Source of the DNA: a bacterium
GTDB taxonomy: Bacteria; Hydrothermota; Tepidihabitantia; SM23-42; JAOAFX01
DNA length: 64,000 nt
Direction of reading: 5' to 3'
NCBI GenBank assembly: GCA_036382775.1
Contig: DASVHD010000035.1
Coordinates: 155,001 to 219,000, forward strand
A program made the translations under genes and the position numbers. Shown in pieces: positions 25,680 to 34,961 of this stretch. The stretch's first letter is position 1. Every line of letters starts with the position of its first letter. The notes below the pieces were generated by a model. It made no database searches, had not been told where the DNA came from, and saw only the letters and a program-made list of their open reading frames with translations.

Positions 25680-26669
25680 TTACAGCAGTTCGGCGATCTG
25701 GACCGCGTTCAAAGCCGCGCCCTTGCGCACGTTGTCGGCAACGATCCACATGGCCAGACCGTTCTCGAACGCCGGATCTTTGCGGATCCGGCCGACAAAA
25801 ACCTCGTCCCGGCAGGCACACTGGACCGGTACGGGGTAATCCTTGTCTTCCTCCAGGACAACAACACCCGGAGCGGTCTTCAGCAGTTCCTTCGCTTCAT
25901 TGACCGAAACCGGCTGCTCCAGATCGATCGACACGGCTTCGCTGTGGCTGATCAGAACCGGGACCCGAACACAGGTCGGTGATACCAGAATCCCGTTATC
26001 CTCGAATATCTTGCGCGTCTCGTTGATCATTTTGTTCTCTTCCTTGGTGTACCCGGCCTCGTCAAAGTCGCCGATCTGCGGTATCACGTTGGCGCCGATT
26101 GGATGCGGGAAAACACTTTCCGGGAATTTCTCGATATTCACGCCCATGGCAAGATACTCGTGCTCCAGCTGCAGCTCCTCGATCGCATCCTTTCCGTAAC
26201 CGGAGACCGATTGGTAGGTGGCGACAAAGATCCGGCGGATCTTGAACTTTTTGTGCAGCGGCCATAACGGCACCAGCATCTGGATCGTCGAGCAATTGGG
26301 ATTGGCGATTATTCCCTTATGTTCCTTGATCCTTTGAGGATTGACCTCAGGGATCACCAGCGGTACGTCCGGATCCTCGCGGTATGCCGCCGAATTATCG
26401 ATCACGACCGATCGGCCCGCGAATTTGGGAACGATCTCCCTGGATAGATCCGTGTCCAGGCATCCAAAGACGATATCTGCCTTGTCGAGGAAACTCTCGT
26501 ACTCAGCAAGGATATCAAATTCGCGGTCCCTGAATATCACCTTCTGTCCTTCACTGCGCTCGGATGCGAACGGGAATAATTCATCCATCAGGAAATTCCT
26601 CTGTTCGAGGATCTTGATGACTTCCTGCCCGACCAAGCCAGTGGCTCCCAGCACCGCGACATTTCTCAT
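25680..26669 (-). CDS. asd: Aspartate-semialdehyde dehydrogenase
   Basis: About 329 residues. The NADP-binding GATGLVGQ lies at residues 8-15 and the catalytic cysteine is in NPNCSTIQ (C126). Later blocks YQSVSGYGK and the C-terminal NVRKGAALNAVQI are conserved across Asd. The enzyme reduces aspartyl phosphate to the semialdehyde, the branch point to lysine/diaminopimelate, threonine and methionine. ATG 26669 has AAAGGA eight bases upstream; GTG 26675 is the alternative. It follows purC by 12 bp in the DUF / purC / asd operon. Diaminopimelate made through this step feeds the peptidoglycan that the nearby PBP1A polymerises. Confidence 0.95.
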   Translation of the reverse strand: MRNVAVLGATGLVGQEVIKILEQRNFLMDELFPFASERSEGQKVIFRDREFDILAEYESFLDKADIVFGCLDTDLSREIVPKFAGRSVVIDNSAAYREDPDVPLVIPEVNPQRIKEHKGIIANPNCSTIQMLVPLWPLHKKFKIRRIFVATYQSVSGYGKDAIEELQLEHEYLAMGVNIEKFPESVFPHPIGANVIPQIGDFDEAGYTKEENKMINETRKIFEDNGILVSPTCVRVPVLISHSEAVSIDLEQPVSVNEAKELLKTAPGVVVLEEDKDYPVPVQCACRDEVFVGRIRKDPAFENGLAMWIVADNVRKGAALNAVQIAELL

Positions 26670-26681
26670 GATCACTGTCCT

Positions 26682-27566
26682 TTAAAGGTTCTTACCGGTC
26701 AACCGCGTAAAGGCTTCCTTGTACCGCGAGACGGTTTTTTCAACGATTTCGGCGGGTAGATCAGGCGGCGGCGAATTTCGGTCCCATTTGACGCTTATGA
26801 GATAATTTCTGACGAACTGTTTGTCGTATGAAGGCTGGTCCTGTCCGGGTTTGTATAATCCCGCTTCCCAGAAACGGCTTGAATCCGGGGTAAAGATCTC
26901 ATCCGCGAGCATGATCTTCCCGTCGGCCAGGCCAAATTCAAATTTCGTATCGGCGATGATAATACCCCTTTTCAGCGCGTAGTCATGGGCAAAAGTATAA
27001 AGTGCGATACTTTTTTCGCGCAGCTGCGCGGCGTGTTCTTTGCCAATGAGCTTGGCCGCTTGTTCGAAAGTTATATTTTCGTCATGCCCGGATTCGGCTT
27101 TTGTCGCCGGCGTGAAGACCGGTTCGGCGAATTTATCGCACTGTTTCAAGTTTGCGTATTTTACACCGGTCACCATACCCGTTGCCTGATAATCCTTCCA
27201 CGCTGAACCCGAGATGTAGCCGCGCACAACGCACTCGACCGGGAATACTTTGACCTTCTTTACCAGCATGGAGCGGTGTTGCAGCATATCCCGGTGTTTT
27301 TTCAAAGCCGTAGGGTAGGCGTCGATATCGGAAGTTATCAAATGGTTCTCCGTGATATGCCTGGTTTTTTCAAACCAGAACACGGATAGTCCGGTCAGGA
27401 TCCGGCCCTTTAAGGGGATCAGCGTAGGCAGGACCCAGTCAAATGCCGAGATGCGGTCGGTCGCCACGATCAGGATGCGATCATCGACGCTGAATACTTC
27501 CCGTACTTTTCCGGACTTGAATTTTTTAAATCCTTCGATGTTCAATGTACTGATCGCTTCATTCAT
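26682..27566 (-). CDS. purC: Phosphoribosylaminoimidazole-succinocarboxamide synthase (SAICAR synthetase)
   Basis: A 294-aa PurC. Conserved elements are the ATP-binding start SGKVREVFSVDD followed by ATDRISAFD, the basic VVRGYISGSAWKDY block, the substrate loop ESGHDENI and ADTKFEFG near the C-terminus. It joins aspartate to CAIR in purine synthesis. The length and C-terminal extension (ending YKEAFTRLTGKNL) match the longer, yeast Ade1-like branch rather than the short 240-aa bacterial form. The start overlaps the end of the upstream small gene by 8 bp, so translation is probably coupled. Confidence 0.95.
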   Translation of the reverse strand: MNEAISTLNIEGFKKFKSGKVREVFSVDDRILIVATDRISAFDWVLPTLIPLKGRILTGLSVFWFEKTRHITENHLITSDIDAYPTALKKHRDMLQHRSMLVKKVKVFPVECVVRGYISGSAWKDYQATGMVTGVKYANLKQCDKFAEPVFTPATKAESGHDENITFEQAAKLIGKEHAAQLREKSIALYTFAHDYALKRGIIIADTKFEFGLADGKIMLADEIFTPDSSRFWEAGLYKPGQDQPSYDKQFVRNYLISVKWDRNSPPPDLPAEIVEKTVSRYKEAFTRLTGKNL

Positions 27567-27972
27567 AGAATGTTATGTCCTTCACCGCGCTCAAGACCGC
27601 AAAGATCCTTTCATTGTTGCTTTCGGGATCTAGCGGGGTAAAAAAGAAACCGCGGCGCTGGGGCGAATAACCGAGGGTCAGGCCGTAGAGGGTCTCACCG
27701 TCGTTGAATTCGATCTTTACTTTCTTACCGACAAGGTTCTTATCTTTAAATTCTTCAAAAGTCTTTTTGGCCACGGGGCGCGACCTTGATTTGCCCAAGA
27801 GTTCTTTGACAAAAAACACCGCTTTTAAGTTGATAAGCTTGATGGGCAGAGATTTATCCCTGTTTTCTTCTTTCGTGATCACATGGAATACCTCTTTGTG
27901 CGACTGGAAATCAGTGGTATAACCGCGTTCGATGTGACCATCAAGATAATGCACTACTATCCTATTTGGCAT
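27559..27972 (-). CDS. Small conserved protein with duplicated beta-rich halves (DUF6982-like), unknown function
   Basis: 137 residues, no signal peptide or transmembrane segment. Two segments resemble each other: VVHYLDGHIERGYTTDF (about 5-21) and VKIEFNDGETLYGLTLGY (about 84-101). Each is a strand, a D/N-G turn, then a strand ending in an aromatic, which suggests paired SH3-like barrels. The outline resembles DUF6982-type proteins, but I cannot confirm the family. It is the first gene of the operon with purC and asd and has the best promoter in the window, which argues for constitutive, fairly strong expression. No catalytic motif is apparent. Confidence 0.7.
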   Translation of the reverse strand: MPNRIVVHYLDGHIERGYTTDFQSHKEVFHVITKEENRDKSLPIKLINLKAVFFVKELLGKSRSRPVAKKTFEEFKDKNLVGKKVKIEFNDGETLYGLTLGYSPQRRGFFFTPLDPESNNERIFAVLSAVKDITFYE

Positions 27973-27977
27973 AGGTC

Positions 27978-28005
27978 ATTATACATTTTTTTTTAGTATT
28001 GTCAA
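27978..28005 (-). promoter_or_regulatory. Promoter of the DUF / purC / asd operon, leaderless
   Basis: On the minus strand: TTGACA (28005-28000), 16-bp A-rich spacer, TATAAT (27983-27978), then 5 bases to ATG 27972. Both boxes are perfect. Confidence 0.88.
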
Positions 28006-28171
28006 TGTGATATCCCACTTTATCATAATTGCACTTTTGTGCATGGTCTGCGAAATTTGTCATGTCTCCTATTTATTATATATATATTATAATAAGAAAT
28101 TTCAGGACTTAAGTATTTTGTAACAGGCATAACTATTGCATAATCAATACTATTAGATATGTTCTATAGCA

Positions 28172-28199
28172 TTGACAACGGATTTTATCTATATATAAT
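28172..28199 (+). promoter_or_regulatory. Promoter and leader of the Ig-like/FlgD protein gene
   Basis: TTGACA (28172-28177), 16-bp spacer, TATAAT (28194-28199). A leader of about 95 nt runs to the start at 28301, with AAAAGGAGG just upstream of it. The surrounding gap 28006-28300 is otherwise AT-rich, with no ORF, RNA gene or repeat that I can recognise. Confidence 0.8.
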
Positions 28200-28300
28200 T
28201 TTTAATATTTTATGCCGACTCAATTTAAAGGATTCATGGTTCAGTTCAGACTTAAATCTGCGATGATGAATTCGAAATTGAGGACAAAAGGAGGCTTACC

Positions 28301-29953
28301 TTGCTTTCAATCATAAGCTTGTTCATTTGCAGTCAACTTCTTGATCACTTCGGTTTTGCCACGATAAATTCCCCGCAAACGGTTGGAGATTCTTTTTCTG
28401 TCACTATGTATGCTTTCGATGCCGCCAATCAGATCGTGACCACTTATAACGGACATCCATACGTCTATACATCGCTTGGTCCTGCCTATTGCTTTAAACA
28501 GGTCACATTCACGAACGGAACATGCACGGATAGCATGATGGTCACGCTCGCGGTAGTACTGTCGCTGGTCTGCGACGATTATGCGGGGCATACCGGTCAA
28601 TCAAACAGTTTCACTGTTCAACCAAATGTACCTATAAAATTGCTGTCCCTTGTGCCCAACCAGACCCATGAACCGGGCACGCTGGCCGGCAAGTCAGGGA
28701 CAGTTATTGGACAGACTGCCGGAGAGCAGTTCGCGATCACGGTTTATGTCACTGACCGATACTCAAATATCATCGATACGACGAACCACACGGTGAACTG
28801 CGCGAGCAATGATCCATTCATCTCGCCCCCGTCAATTCAAACGACTAATGGAATCGCTAATTTTTCATTGGCCTTTCGGACCGCTGGATCAAGGATAATG
28901 ATCTTCCGCGATGTGACCAACCCGTCGATAAAAAGCGATACATCATCAACGGTAACCGTTTATGCCGCCCAATACTCAAGATTGCTCGTACTCCTGCCGG
29001 GTGATACACTCCTGCCCGGCGATACCACACATTCCATCATGAACACGCCGGGAAAATCCGGAGTGACAAACGACCAGTACGTATCCGAAGACTTTGTTAT
29101 TATGGTCTATGCAACTGATACCATGTGGAACCGGACGACTGCTTCGGGATATCTCATCCAGCTTTCTGGTTCGTCGAGCTTTTCCAATCCTGCTCCTCAA
29201 AACCTTAGCAACGGAGAGGCGCAGTTCCTGGCGCAATTCACTACCAGCGGTGAAAAATCAGTATCTGCAACGGATATCACCAACAGCATCGTCAGTTATG
29301 AAAACCCGGTGACCATACTGGCACGCGCCAGTGATTTTATCATCACCGTGGATCCCGATACGATCTCACCGGGAACGTATGCCATTATTGGGGCCACTGT
29401 TAATGACCGGAACGGCACACCGATAGAAGGTAAACTCGTGTCTTTTTCAATGATTGCTGGCCACGGATTTATAGTACCTCCTTTCGAGGCGGTCTATACG
29501 AATTCTGGAGGTTATTGCCAGTCTCAGTTCGCGGTGTCATCAGGGTATTTCAATGAAATGGACACTATCCTGGTCAGTGCCGATAACTATGCAGAATCCA
29601 CTACCTGTTATGTTATAATCCCGGATTCCACGGTGATGGAAGGCAATCTTGTTGCCTTCCCGAATCCGTTCGGTTCGATCAGTTCCGGCCGCCAGACGCG
29701 ATTCATGTATTACCTCTCAAGCAGCTGTAACGTAATATACGCGATCTACGATCCGTTCGGGAACCTCGTTCATCGCGAGGATATCGCCCCGGGCCAGAAC
29801 GGAGCTCGCCAGGGCCTTAATGTCATAACCTGGGATGGCCGCAATGACAAGCACAAGCGCGTTGCCAGCGGGATCTATTATGTCGTCTTCAAAGGCTACA
29901 TGCATACCAATATCTTTCTGGAAAAAAGAATAAAGGTGGGTGTGATATGGTAA
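28301..29953 (+). CDS. Exported multi-domain Ig-like protein with C-terminal FlgD-type domain
   Basis: A 550-aa protein read from a TTG start with AGGAGG eight bases upstream. A short signal-like N-terminus (LSIISLFICSQLL) leads into repeated beta-sandwich domains of about 110-130 residues. Recurring elements are GEQFAITVYVTDRYSN, SEDFVIMVYATDTMWN and GDSFSVTMYAFDAANQ, so three of the units are clearly homologous. A Big1-like unit follows (TISPGTYAIIGATVNDRNG), then a FlgD Ig-like C-terminus with FPNPF, YDPFGNLV and NVITWDGRNDKHKRVASGIYY. In FCB-type bacteria such C-termini serve in surface assembly or secretion. It starts the envelope locus and overlaps the PorV-like gene by 7 bp. Confidence 0.8.
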   Translation: MLSIISLFICSQLLDHFGFATINSPQTVGDSFSVTMYAFDAANQIVTTYNGHPYVYTSLGPAYCFKQVTFTNGTCTDSMMVTLAVVLSLVCDDYAGHTGQSNSFTVQPNVPIKLLSLVPNQTHEPGTLAGKSGTVIGQTAGEQFAITVYVTDRYSNIIDTTNHTVNCASNDPFISPPSIQTTNGIANFSLAFRTAGSRIMIFRDVTNPSIKSDTSSTVTVYAAQYSRLLVLLPGDTLLPGDTTHSIMNTPGKSGVTNDQYVSEDFVIMVYATDTMWNRTTASGYLIQLSGSSSFSNPAPQNLSNGEAQFLAQFTTSGEKSVSATDITNSIVSYENPVTILARASDFIITVDPDTISPGTYAIIGATVNDRNGTPIEGKLVSFSMIAGHGFIVPPFEAVYTNSGGYCQSQFAVSSGYFNEMDTILVSADNYAESTTCYVIIPDSTVMEGNLVAFPNPFGSISSGRQTRFMYYLSSSCNVIYAIYDPFGNLVHREDIAPGQNGARQGLNVITWDGRNDKHKRVASGIYYVVFKGYMHTNIFLEKRIKVGVIW

Positions 29954-31323
29954 TCCGCAAACTCGCAGGAAACGCAGGATCATTACATTCGCAGGAAACG
30001 CAGGAAGCGGCTCCTGCGAGCCGAAGGCGATACTGCAAGCGCAGCGATACTGCCGTTCTTTTTTTACTACTTACTGTCTTTTTACTAACTTCTGTCGCTA
30101 ACGCTCAAGACGGCGGCATTGCCGGCGCGTTCCTTAACTACGGCGTGAGTCCCAGGACTCTCGCCATGGGCAAGGCGTTCACGGGCCTGGCTGATGACCA
30201 GGAGGCGACCTACTATAATCCCGCCGGTCTTGCCCAGCTTTATTCCCATAATGTCAAAATGTCTTATCTGGAGTTATGGGGCGGCCGGCTTGAATATCTC
30301 GGCTATGCCCTGCCCACGCGTCGGGTCGGCACAATCGGCATCAGTGTTCTCAATTTTGGCGTTGATGATATCGATTCCCGCGATGAAAATATGAACGAAT
30401 ATTCAGATATCAGGTATTCGCTGAACTGCGTTATTTTTTCCTACGCATTCCAGCCGGTAAAACTGTTCAGCATGGGAACTAATTTTAAGTTCGTCACCAC
30501 GAAACTCGCACAGTGGGGTGCCATGGGCATTGGCGGTGATGTCGGGCTGTTCATCCTGCCACGTACCAATTACACTTTCGGGGTAACTGTCCAGAACTTA
30601 TTCGGACCGACATTGAAGCACACGGATGCGTCAGTGACAGAAGCTGACGAGTACCCGCCGACCTTCCGGATCGGCGGCGCCATAAAACTATACCAGGGCA
30701 AGGCCGTGATCGTGACCGATGTCGTAAAAAATATTCTGGACTACACGAGCGTAGAGCCGCATTTTGGGCTTGAATTCATTCCCATAATGCCGCTTTTGAC
30801 CCTGCGGGCGGGGTTTGATAAGAACACGGTCAACGCCGGCATCGGTCTGAAAAAAACCTGGGGCAAGATGACGCTCGGCGTTGACTATTCGATCGAACTG
30901 CACCATAGCTCAAGCTACCTGCTGCCATATCGCCACAAGATCGGCCTGGCGACCGATTTCGGCGGGTTCCGCACCTGGATCGACGCCACGCCCAAGCAAT
31001 TCTCGCCGACACCCGGACGCAAAGAGAACGTCGCCTGGCTTGACATCCATTATTCGTCAAAACGCGAGATCGTTCGCTGGCAGATCGTCATCAAGAACAG
31101 CTACGGCGAGATCGTTCGTACTTATGCCGGCTGGGATGCTCCTCCATTGAGATTGAACTGGGACGGTCTTGACGACGTCGGCCGGCTTGTTGCCGACGGC
31201 TGCTACAACTACGAGATCGTCATTATTGATAAGGGCGGCGAGACCATCAACTTCAGCGACCATCTTACGACCATTAAAACCCTGGGACCCCAGGGTGAGA
31301 TCGAATTCGTCCCGCAGGAATAA
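29947..31323 (+). CDS. PorV/PorQ-like outer-membrane protein with FlgD-type C-terminal domain
   Basis: A 458-aa protein. Residues about 50-350 have the PorV/UPF0164 outer-membrane barrel pattern, starting GVSPRTLAMGKAFTG and YYNPAGLAQL. The C-terminal 90 residues are a FlgD-type Ig-like domain (IVIKNSYGEIVRTYAGWDA, then LNWDGLDDVGRLVADGCYNY). A normal signal core (VLFLLLTVFLLTSVANAQ) is preceded by about 35 residues encoded by repeat DNA, making an unusually long basic n-region. Export may begin from an internal start, although no good one is visible. PorV-type proteins shuttle cargo to the surface in type IX secretion; no other T9SS core gene is here. It overlaps the upstream gene by 7 bp. 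Confidence 0.82.
   Translation: MVIRKLAGNAGSLHSQETQEAAPASRRRYCKRSDTAVLFLLLTVFLLTSVANAQDGGIAGAFLNYGVSPRTLAMGKAFTGLADDQEATYYNPAGLAQLYSHNVKMSYLELWGGRLEYLGYALPTRRVGTIGISVLNFGVDDIDSRDENMNEYSDIRYSLNCVIFSYAFQPVKLFSMGTNFKFVTTKLAQWGAMGIGGDVGLFILPRTNYTFGVTVQNLFGPTLKHTDASVTEADEYPPTFRIGGAIKLYQGKAVIVTDVVKNILDYTSVEPHFGLEFIPIMPLLTLRAGFDKNTVNAGIGLKKTWGKMTLGVDYSIELHHSSSYLLPYRHKIGLATDFGGFRTWIDATPKQFSPTPGRKENVAWLDIHYSSKREIVRWQIVIKNSYGEIVRTYAGWDAPPLRLNWDGLDDVGRLVADGCYNYEIVIIDKGGETINFSDHLTTIKTLGPQGEIEFVPQE
29963..30055 (+). repeat. Short repeat cluster inside the PorV-like signal region
   Basis: TCGCAGGAAACGCAGGA occurs at 29963 and 29989 (period 26). It is followed by the palindrome GGCTCCTGCGAGCC and two copies of GCGATACTGC 20 bp apart. 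All of it is translated in frame as residues about 6-36. Confidence 0.78.
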
Positions 31324-31326
31324 AGC

Positions 31327-33804
31327 ATGGTGCTGATATATTTTCTAGCGGCGCTAAACTATCCTCAGCTGGTCAGTGAATACGAGATCGCGCACCAGCT
31401 TTTTCTGCAGGAAAATTACGCCAAGGCAGCTGATTACTTCGGCGTGATCCTCAGTAAATACGAAGGGACCGAGTTCGATGACGAGATCCGCTTCCGGCTT
31501 GCCGAGTGCTACTTCAATCTCAAGGATTACGAAAACGCAAAAAAGCATTTTGAAACAATACTGAACCGGAAAAAGTCCACCTACCTCGAACCCGAATGCA
31601 TGTACGCGATCGGACTGATCGACATCCTGCAGAACAATTACAAGGAAGCGGAGAATACCCTGCAGAAACTCCTCAAGAACCCCGCTTACCAGCAGGAAGA
31701 ACGCGCTAATTTTGCCCTGGGCGTGCTGTACTATTTCCGCAACAGTTTCCAGGAAGCCCGGGACAAACTGGCCGGTATCAATTTGCAGGAAGCCCGGTTC
31801 TATTACGGCAAGACGCTTTCGCGGCTTGGCAACCCGCTCGAAGCCATCAGCATCTTCAAGCAGATAATCGATGAATCACCCAACACGCCGATTGCGGTCC
31901 TGGCCGAATTTTCGCGTGCCGAAGCCCTGTTCTATAACCGGGATTATGACGGTGCGAAGATCAAGTTCTGGGATTTTATCCTCAACTACCCCACCTCCGT
32001 GCTCGTCGATTACGCTCATTTCTTTTATTCCGCTTCGCTCATTCATTACGGTGACTACACGACCGCTTCGGAACACCTCCTGTCCTTGACGCGCCATCCC
32101 AATAACCTGATGGCGGCGCACGCCAATTATTTCCTCGGTATCTGCAGGATGAACCTGGGTGACGGCCTGGGCGCGGTGAGTTCCTTCCAGAAGGTCCGTG
32201 CCAATTACCCCAACACGCAGATATCGTCCTACGCCAACCTCCAGCTCACGCGCGCGCTGCTCGTGGACGGGGACACCATGCAGGCGCTGGTCTCGGCCTC
32301 GCAGCTGTCCGTCATGTTCGCCTCGGGCGACCTTGCCAGCGTCGGGGAGTATCTCACCGGCATGATCTATTTCTATAAGGAAGATTACACCCACGCCGCG
32401 TCGTTCTTTGAGGCGCTGCTGGGCAAGTATCACAATTCCACGCTGCGCGAACCTGCCGCCAGCATGCTGCTGTACTCGCTCAATAACTTGAAAGAGTTCA
32501 ACCGTTCGGTCACGTTCGGCAGCAAGTACATATATGATTTCCCTGATGAACCGAGTGCCTGGCGGGGACGGACCATGTACTTTCTTGGCGATGCGTACTA
32601 CTTCAATAAAAGTTACCCCGAGGCCGAGAAGGAATATCTTAAGGTTACCAAGGATTATTTCGGGCTGGAACTGACACCGTATGCCAAAATCGGGCTCGCG
32701 TACTCCCTGTACAACCAGGACCGGGCTAAGGAAGCCAACGAAATCTTCGCGGGCATGAGCAAAACGCCGTTCGATGATTCTACCCTGATCCAGTCGATCT
32801 ACCTGGGCATGGGCTATTCGTTCTTTAACATGGGCGAATTCCTTAAAGCAATGGAAACATTCGAAGCCGTATACAACACGTATCCCAAGGATGAACAGTG
32901 CGCGATCCCGGCCCTGTTCTACTCCGGCATGTCGTACTACAACCTTCAATATTATCTCAATGCCATCCAATCATGGGAAAAGCTGATCGGCACTTACCCG
33001 TTATCCGAGAAAGCGGCCGAGGCCGGCTTCCGCACCGGTGACACTTATTTCAAAGCCCTTGAGTATGAAAAAGCCCGCGCCATGTTCCGCTGGGTAGTAG
33101 AAAACCATCCTTTGAACGATTTTGCGCGCTCCTCCCAGCTCGCTTTGGCGCAGAGTTATTACAACGAACAGAACTATGACGAATCGATCCGTGAGTTCCA
33201 GAAATTCCTGGACCTCTTCCCGACATCGGTAGAGGCGCTCGCCGCCCGCAAGGGCATGGAGCAGTGTTATTACCAGAAGGGGCTGGCATCCACGGAAGCG
33301 ATGCAGGTCTTCGTGGATAAATTTCCCCAGAGCGAACTGGCAGCGGATGGCCAGTATCAGATCGCGGGTAAATCCTTTGAAGACAAGAATTACGAAAAGG
33401 CTTTGGACGAGTATCTGAAGGTGGTCGTGAATTTCCCGGCATCGTCATACGCCGTCGACGCATTGCTCCTCGCGGCCGAGTGCGCGGTGAACCTTGAGAA
33501 CTGGCAAAAATCATCCGAACTCTACAAGCGCTATCTGAGCTACTTTCCCCAGGGCAAGGAACGAGACGGCGTCTATTTCAACCTGGGCACGTCATATTTC
33601 AATCTTAAGGATTACGGGTTGGCTTTGACCAGTTTCAAGGTCGTGGTCGATTCTTTCCCACAATCACAGTACCAGGAAAACGCCGCGCACAACATCGAAG
33701 TCTGCGGGAAATTACTCGGTGAACCCGGGGTCAGCACGGGCGTTTTGGATTCGCAAGAACCGACCACGACGGACACCACCAAGACCAGCGGGAGTAGCCA
33801 ATAA
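31327..33804 (+). CDS. Large exported tetratricopeptide-repeat protein
   Basis: 825 residues, made almost entirely of TPR-like helix pairs, with a weak hydrophobic N-terminus (MVLIYFLAAL) as a possible signal. Repeats of about 34-38 residues with A-x3-F/Y spacing are visible throughout, for example YEIAHQLFLQENYAKAADYF near the start and DQYLKAL-type units later. It resembles the YfiO/BamD/CpoB-like TPR proteins that scaffold outer-membrane assembly or Tol-Pal, though far longer. The C-terminus is Thr/Ser-rich and disordered. It lies 3 bp after the PorV-like gene and 67 bp before ExbB, so it probably serves the same envelope process. No enzymatic domain is present. The opposite strand carries a long spurious open frame. 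Confidence 0.85.
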   Translation: MVLIYFLAALNYPQLVSEYEIAHQLFLQENYAKAADYFGVILSKYEGTEFDDEIRFRLAECYFNLKDYENAKKHFETILNRKKSTYLEPECMYAIGLIDILQNNYKEAENTLQKLLKNPAYQQEERANFALGVLYYFRNSFQEARDKLAGINLQEARFYYGKTLSRLGNPLEAISIFKQIIDESPNTPIAVLAEFSRAEALFYNRDYDGAKIKFWDFILNYPTSVLVDYAHFFYSASLIHYGDYTTASEHLLSLTRHPNNLMAAHANYFLGICRMNLGDGLGAVSSFQKVRANYPNTQISSYANLQLTRALLVDGDTMQALVSASQLSVMFASGDLASVGEYLTGMIYFYKEDYTHAASFFEALLGKYHNSTLREPAASMLLYSLNNLKEFNRSVTFGSKYIYDFPDEPSAWRGRTMYFLGDAYYFNKSYPEAEKEYLKVTKDYFGLELTPYAKIGLAYSLYNQDRAKEANEIFAGMSKTPFDDSTLIQSIYLGMGYSFFNMGEFLKAMETFEAVYNTYPKDEQCAIPALFYSGMSYYNLQYYLNAIQSWEKLIGTYPLSEKAAEAGFRTGDTYFKALEYEKARAMFRWVVENHPLNDFARSSQLALAQSYYNEQNYDESIREFQKFLDLFPTSVEALAARKGMEQCYYQKGLASTEAMQVFVDKFPQSELAADGQYQIAGKSFEDKNYEKALDEYLKVVVNFPASSYAVDALLLAAECAVNLENWQKSSELYKRYLSYFPQGKERDGVYFNLGTSYFNLKDYGLALTSFKVVVDSFPQSQYQENAAHNIEVCGKLLGEPGVSTGVLDSQEPTTTDTTKTSGSSQ

Positions 33805-33871
33805 TGGCAGACCATAGACGCACTTTCATGAACAGTCAAGCATTAATTACAATCATAAAGGAGGCAAAAAC

Positions 33872-34525
33872 ATGATTGCAGGCATCAGTCTGGTTGAGCT
33901 TATGAAGATCAGCTGGGTTTTCGACATTCTGCTCGCTTGTTCAGTGCTCGCGGTCGCGGTTATGCTCGAGCGGCTCTGGCACTTTCGCCGGATCAAGTTG
34001 AATCCCACGCAGTTTATGGAACGCATCCGGGCTTCAGCGGTTCAGGGTAAATACGAGGACGCGATCAATTTCTGCACATATCATAACACGCCGCTGACCA
34101 ATGTCATCAAGGTGGGACTGAGCAACCGTGATAAGCTGCCGGACAATATTTCCGAGCTCATGGAATCCGCCCGCATGCTGGAACGGATCACCCTGGAACG
34201 CTTCCTGGGCGTCCTCGGGACCCTTGGCAACTCCGCTCCGTTCATCGGATTGCTGGGTACGGTCATCGGGATCATTCGCGCGTTCAAGCTTCTTGAAGTC
34301 GCCGGGTCAGCCGGACCAACCGCGGTCATGGTCGGGATCGCTGAAGCGCTGGTAACGACCGCGATGGGCTTATTTGTCGCCATTCCCTGCGCCATCATGT
34401 TCAACTACTTCATGAATAAAGTGAAGAATTTCTACACGGAAATGGATGTGGCAAGTAAAGAATTAATGGTCATCATCAGGGAAAATCTGCACAAGAAACA
34501 GTTGGCGGGAGAAATAAAACAATGA
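33872..34525 (+). CDS. exbB: ExbB/TolQ/MotA-family proton channel protein
   Basis: A 217-aa inner-membrane protein with three transmembrane segments: about residues 13-32, the GNSAPFIGLLGTVIGIIRAF block near 120-145 and the ALVTTAMGLFVAIPCAIMFNY block near 165-190. These last two carry the residues that line the proton path of ExbB/TolQ. It would form the pentameric stator with ExbD and energise TonB. AAAGGAGG lies just before ATG, so it has its own strong ribosome site. Four-base overlap (ATGA) with the first exbD. Confidence 0.92.
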   Translation: MIAGISLVELMKISWVFDILLACSVLAVAVMLERLWHFRRIKLNPTQFMERIRASAVQGKYEDAINFCTYHNTPLTNVIKVGLSNRDKLPDNISELMESARMLERITLERFLGVLGTLGNSAPFIGLLGTVIGIIRAFKLLEVAGSAGPTAVMVGIAEALVTTAMGLFVAIPCAIMFNYFMNKVKNFYTEMDVASKELMVIIRENLHKKQLAGEIKQ

Positions 34526-34959
34526 AGAAAAAACACGATCCGGAGTTTAATCCGCCGATCACCGACATCAATGTCACGCCGCTGGTTGATGTATGCCTGG
34601 TGCTGGTCATCGTCTTTCTTATTTTTGCACCGGCCATCTACCTGTCCGGCATCTCGGTGACCAGGGCAAAGGCATCCAAAACAGAAACAACCACGGATGC
34701 GCCGACCGAGGTCAAGGTCAATGTGTACCTGCCGAGTGATGGACGGATAATCCTCAACGAGGAGGAAGTAACACCGGAAAAGTTCACCGAACTCATGAAA
34801 GAACTTCTCATGCGCAGCCCCACCAAGACCGTCACGGTCAGTGCCGATCCCGAAGTCATCCATGACCGGGTGGTCAACGTACTTGACCTGGCTCGACAGA
34901 ACGGCGCCATCAATCTATGCTTGCTCAAGCGCCGCGCAGCAGAACCGACAGGGAGGTAA
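34522..34959 (+). CDS. exbD: ExbD/TolR-family protein 1
   Basis: A 145-aa protein with one N-terminal transmembrane helix carrying the essential Asp ([19 protein letters not shown]) and a periplasmic domain. It is shorter in the linker and has a Lys/Thr-rich loop not present in the second copy. ExbD dimers sit inside the ExbB pentamer. The 53 bases from 34555 to 34607 are identical to 34995-35047 in the next gene. Overlaps exbB by 4 bp. Confidence 0.9.
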   Translation: MKKKHDPEFNPPITDINVTPLVDVCLVLVIVFLIFAPAIYLSGISVTRAKASKTETTTDAPTEVKVNVYLPSDGRIILNEEEVTPEKFTELMKELLMRSPTKTVTVSADPEVIHDRVVNVLDLARQNGAINLCLLKRRAAEPTGR

Positions 34960-34961
34960 GC

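Noticed and set aside
28301-31323. Type IX secretion locus
   Set aside because: PorV-like and FlgD-type C-terminal domains are present, but no PorK/L/M/N, SprA or PorU-like core gene is seen, so a full T9SS cannot be claimed.
31876-32970. 364-codon open frame on the minus strand inside the TPR gene
   Set aside because: It lies antisense to a strongly repetitive TPR gene with normal protein features. The frame is kept open by codon bias, and the translation shows no recognisable domain.
34917-34961. Start of the second exbD at 34917
   Set aside because: It would run through the end of the first exbD. ATG 34962 has GGGAGGT immediately upstream.
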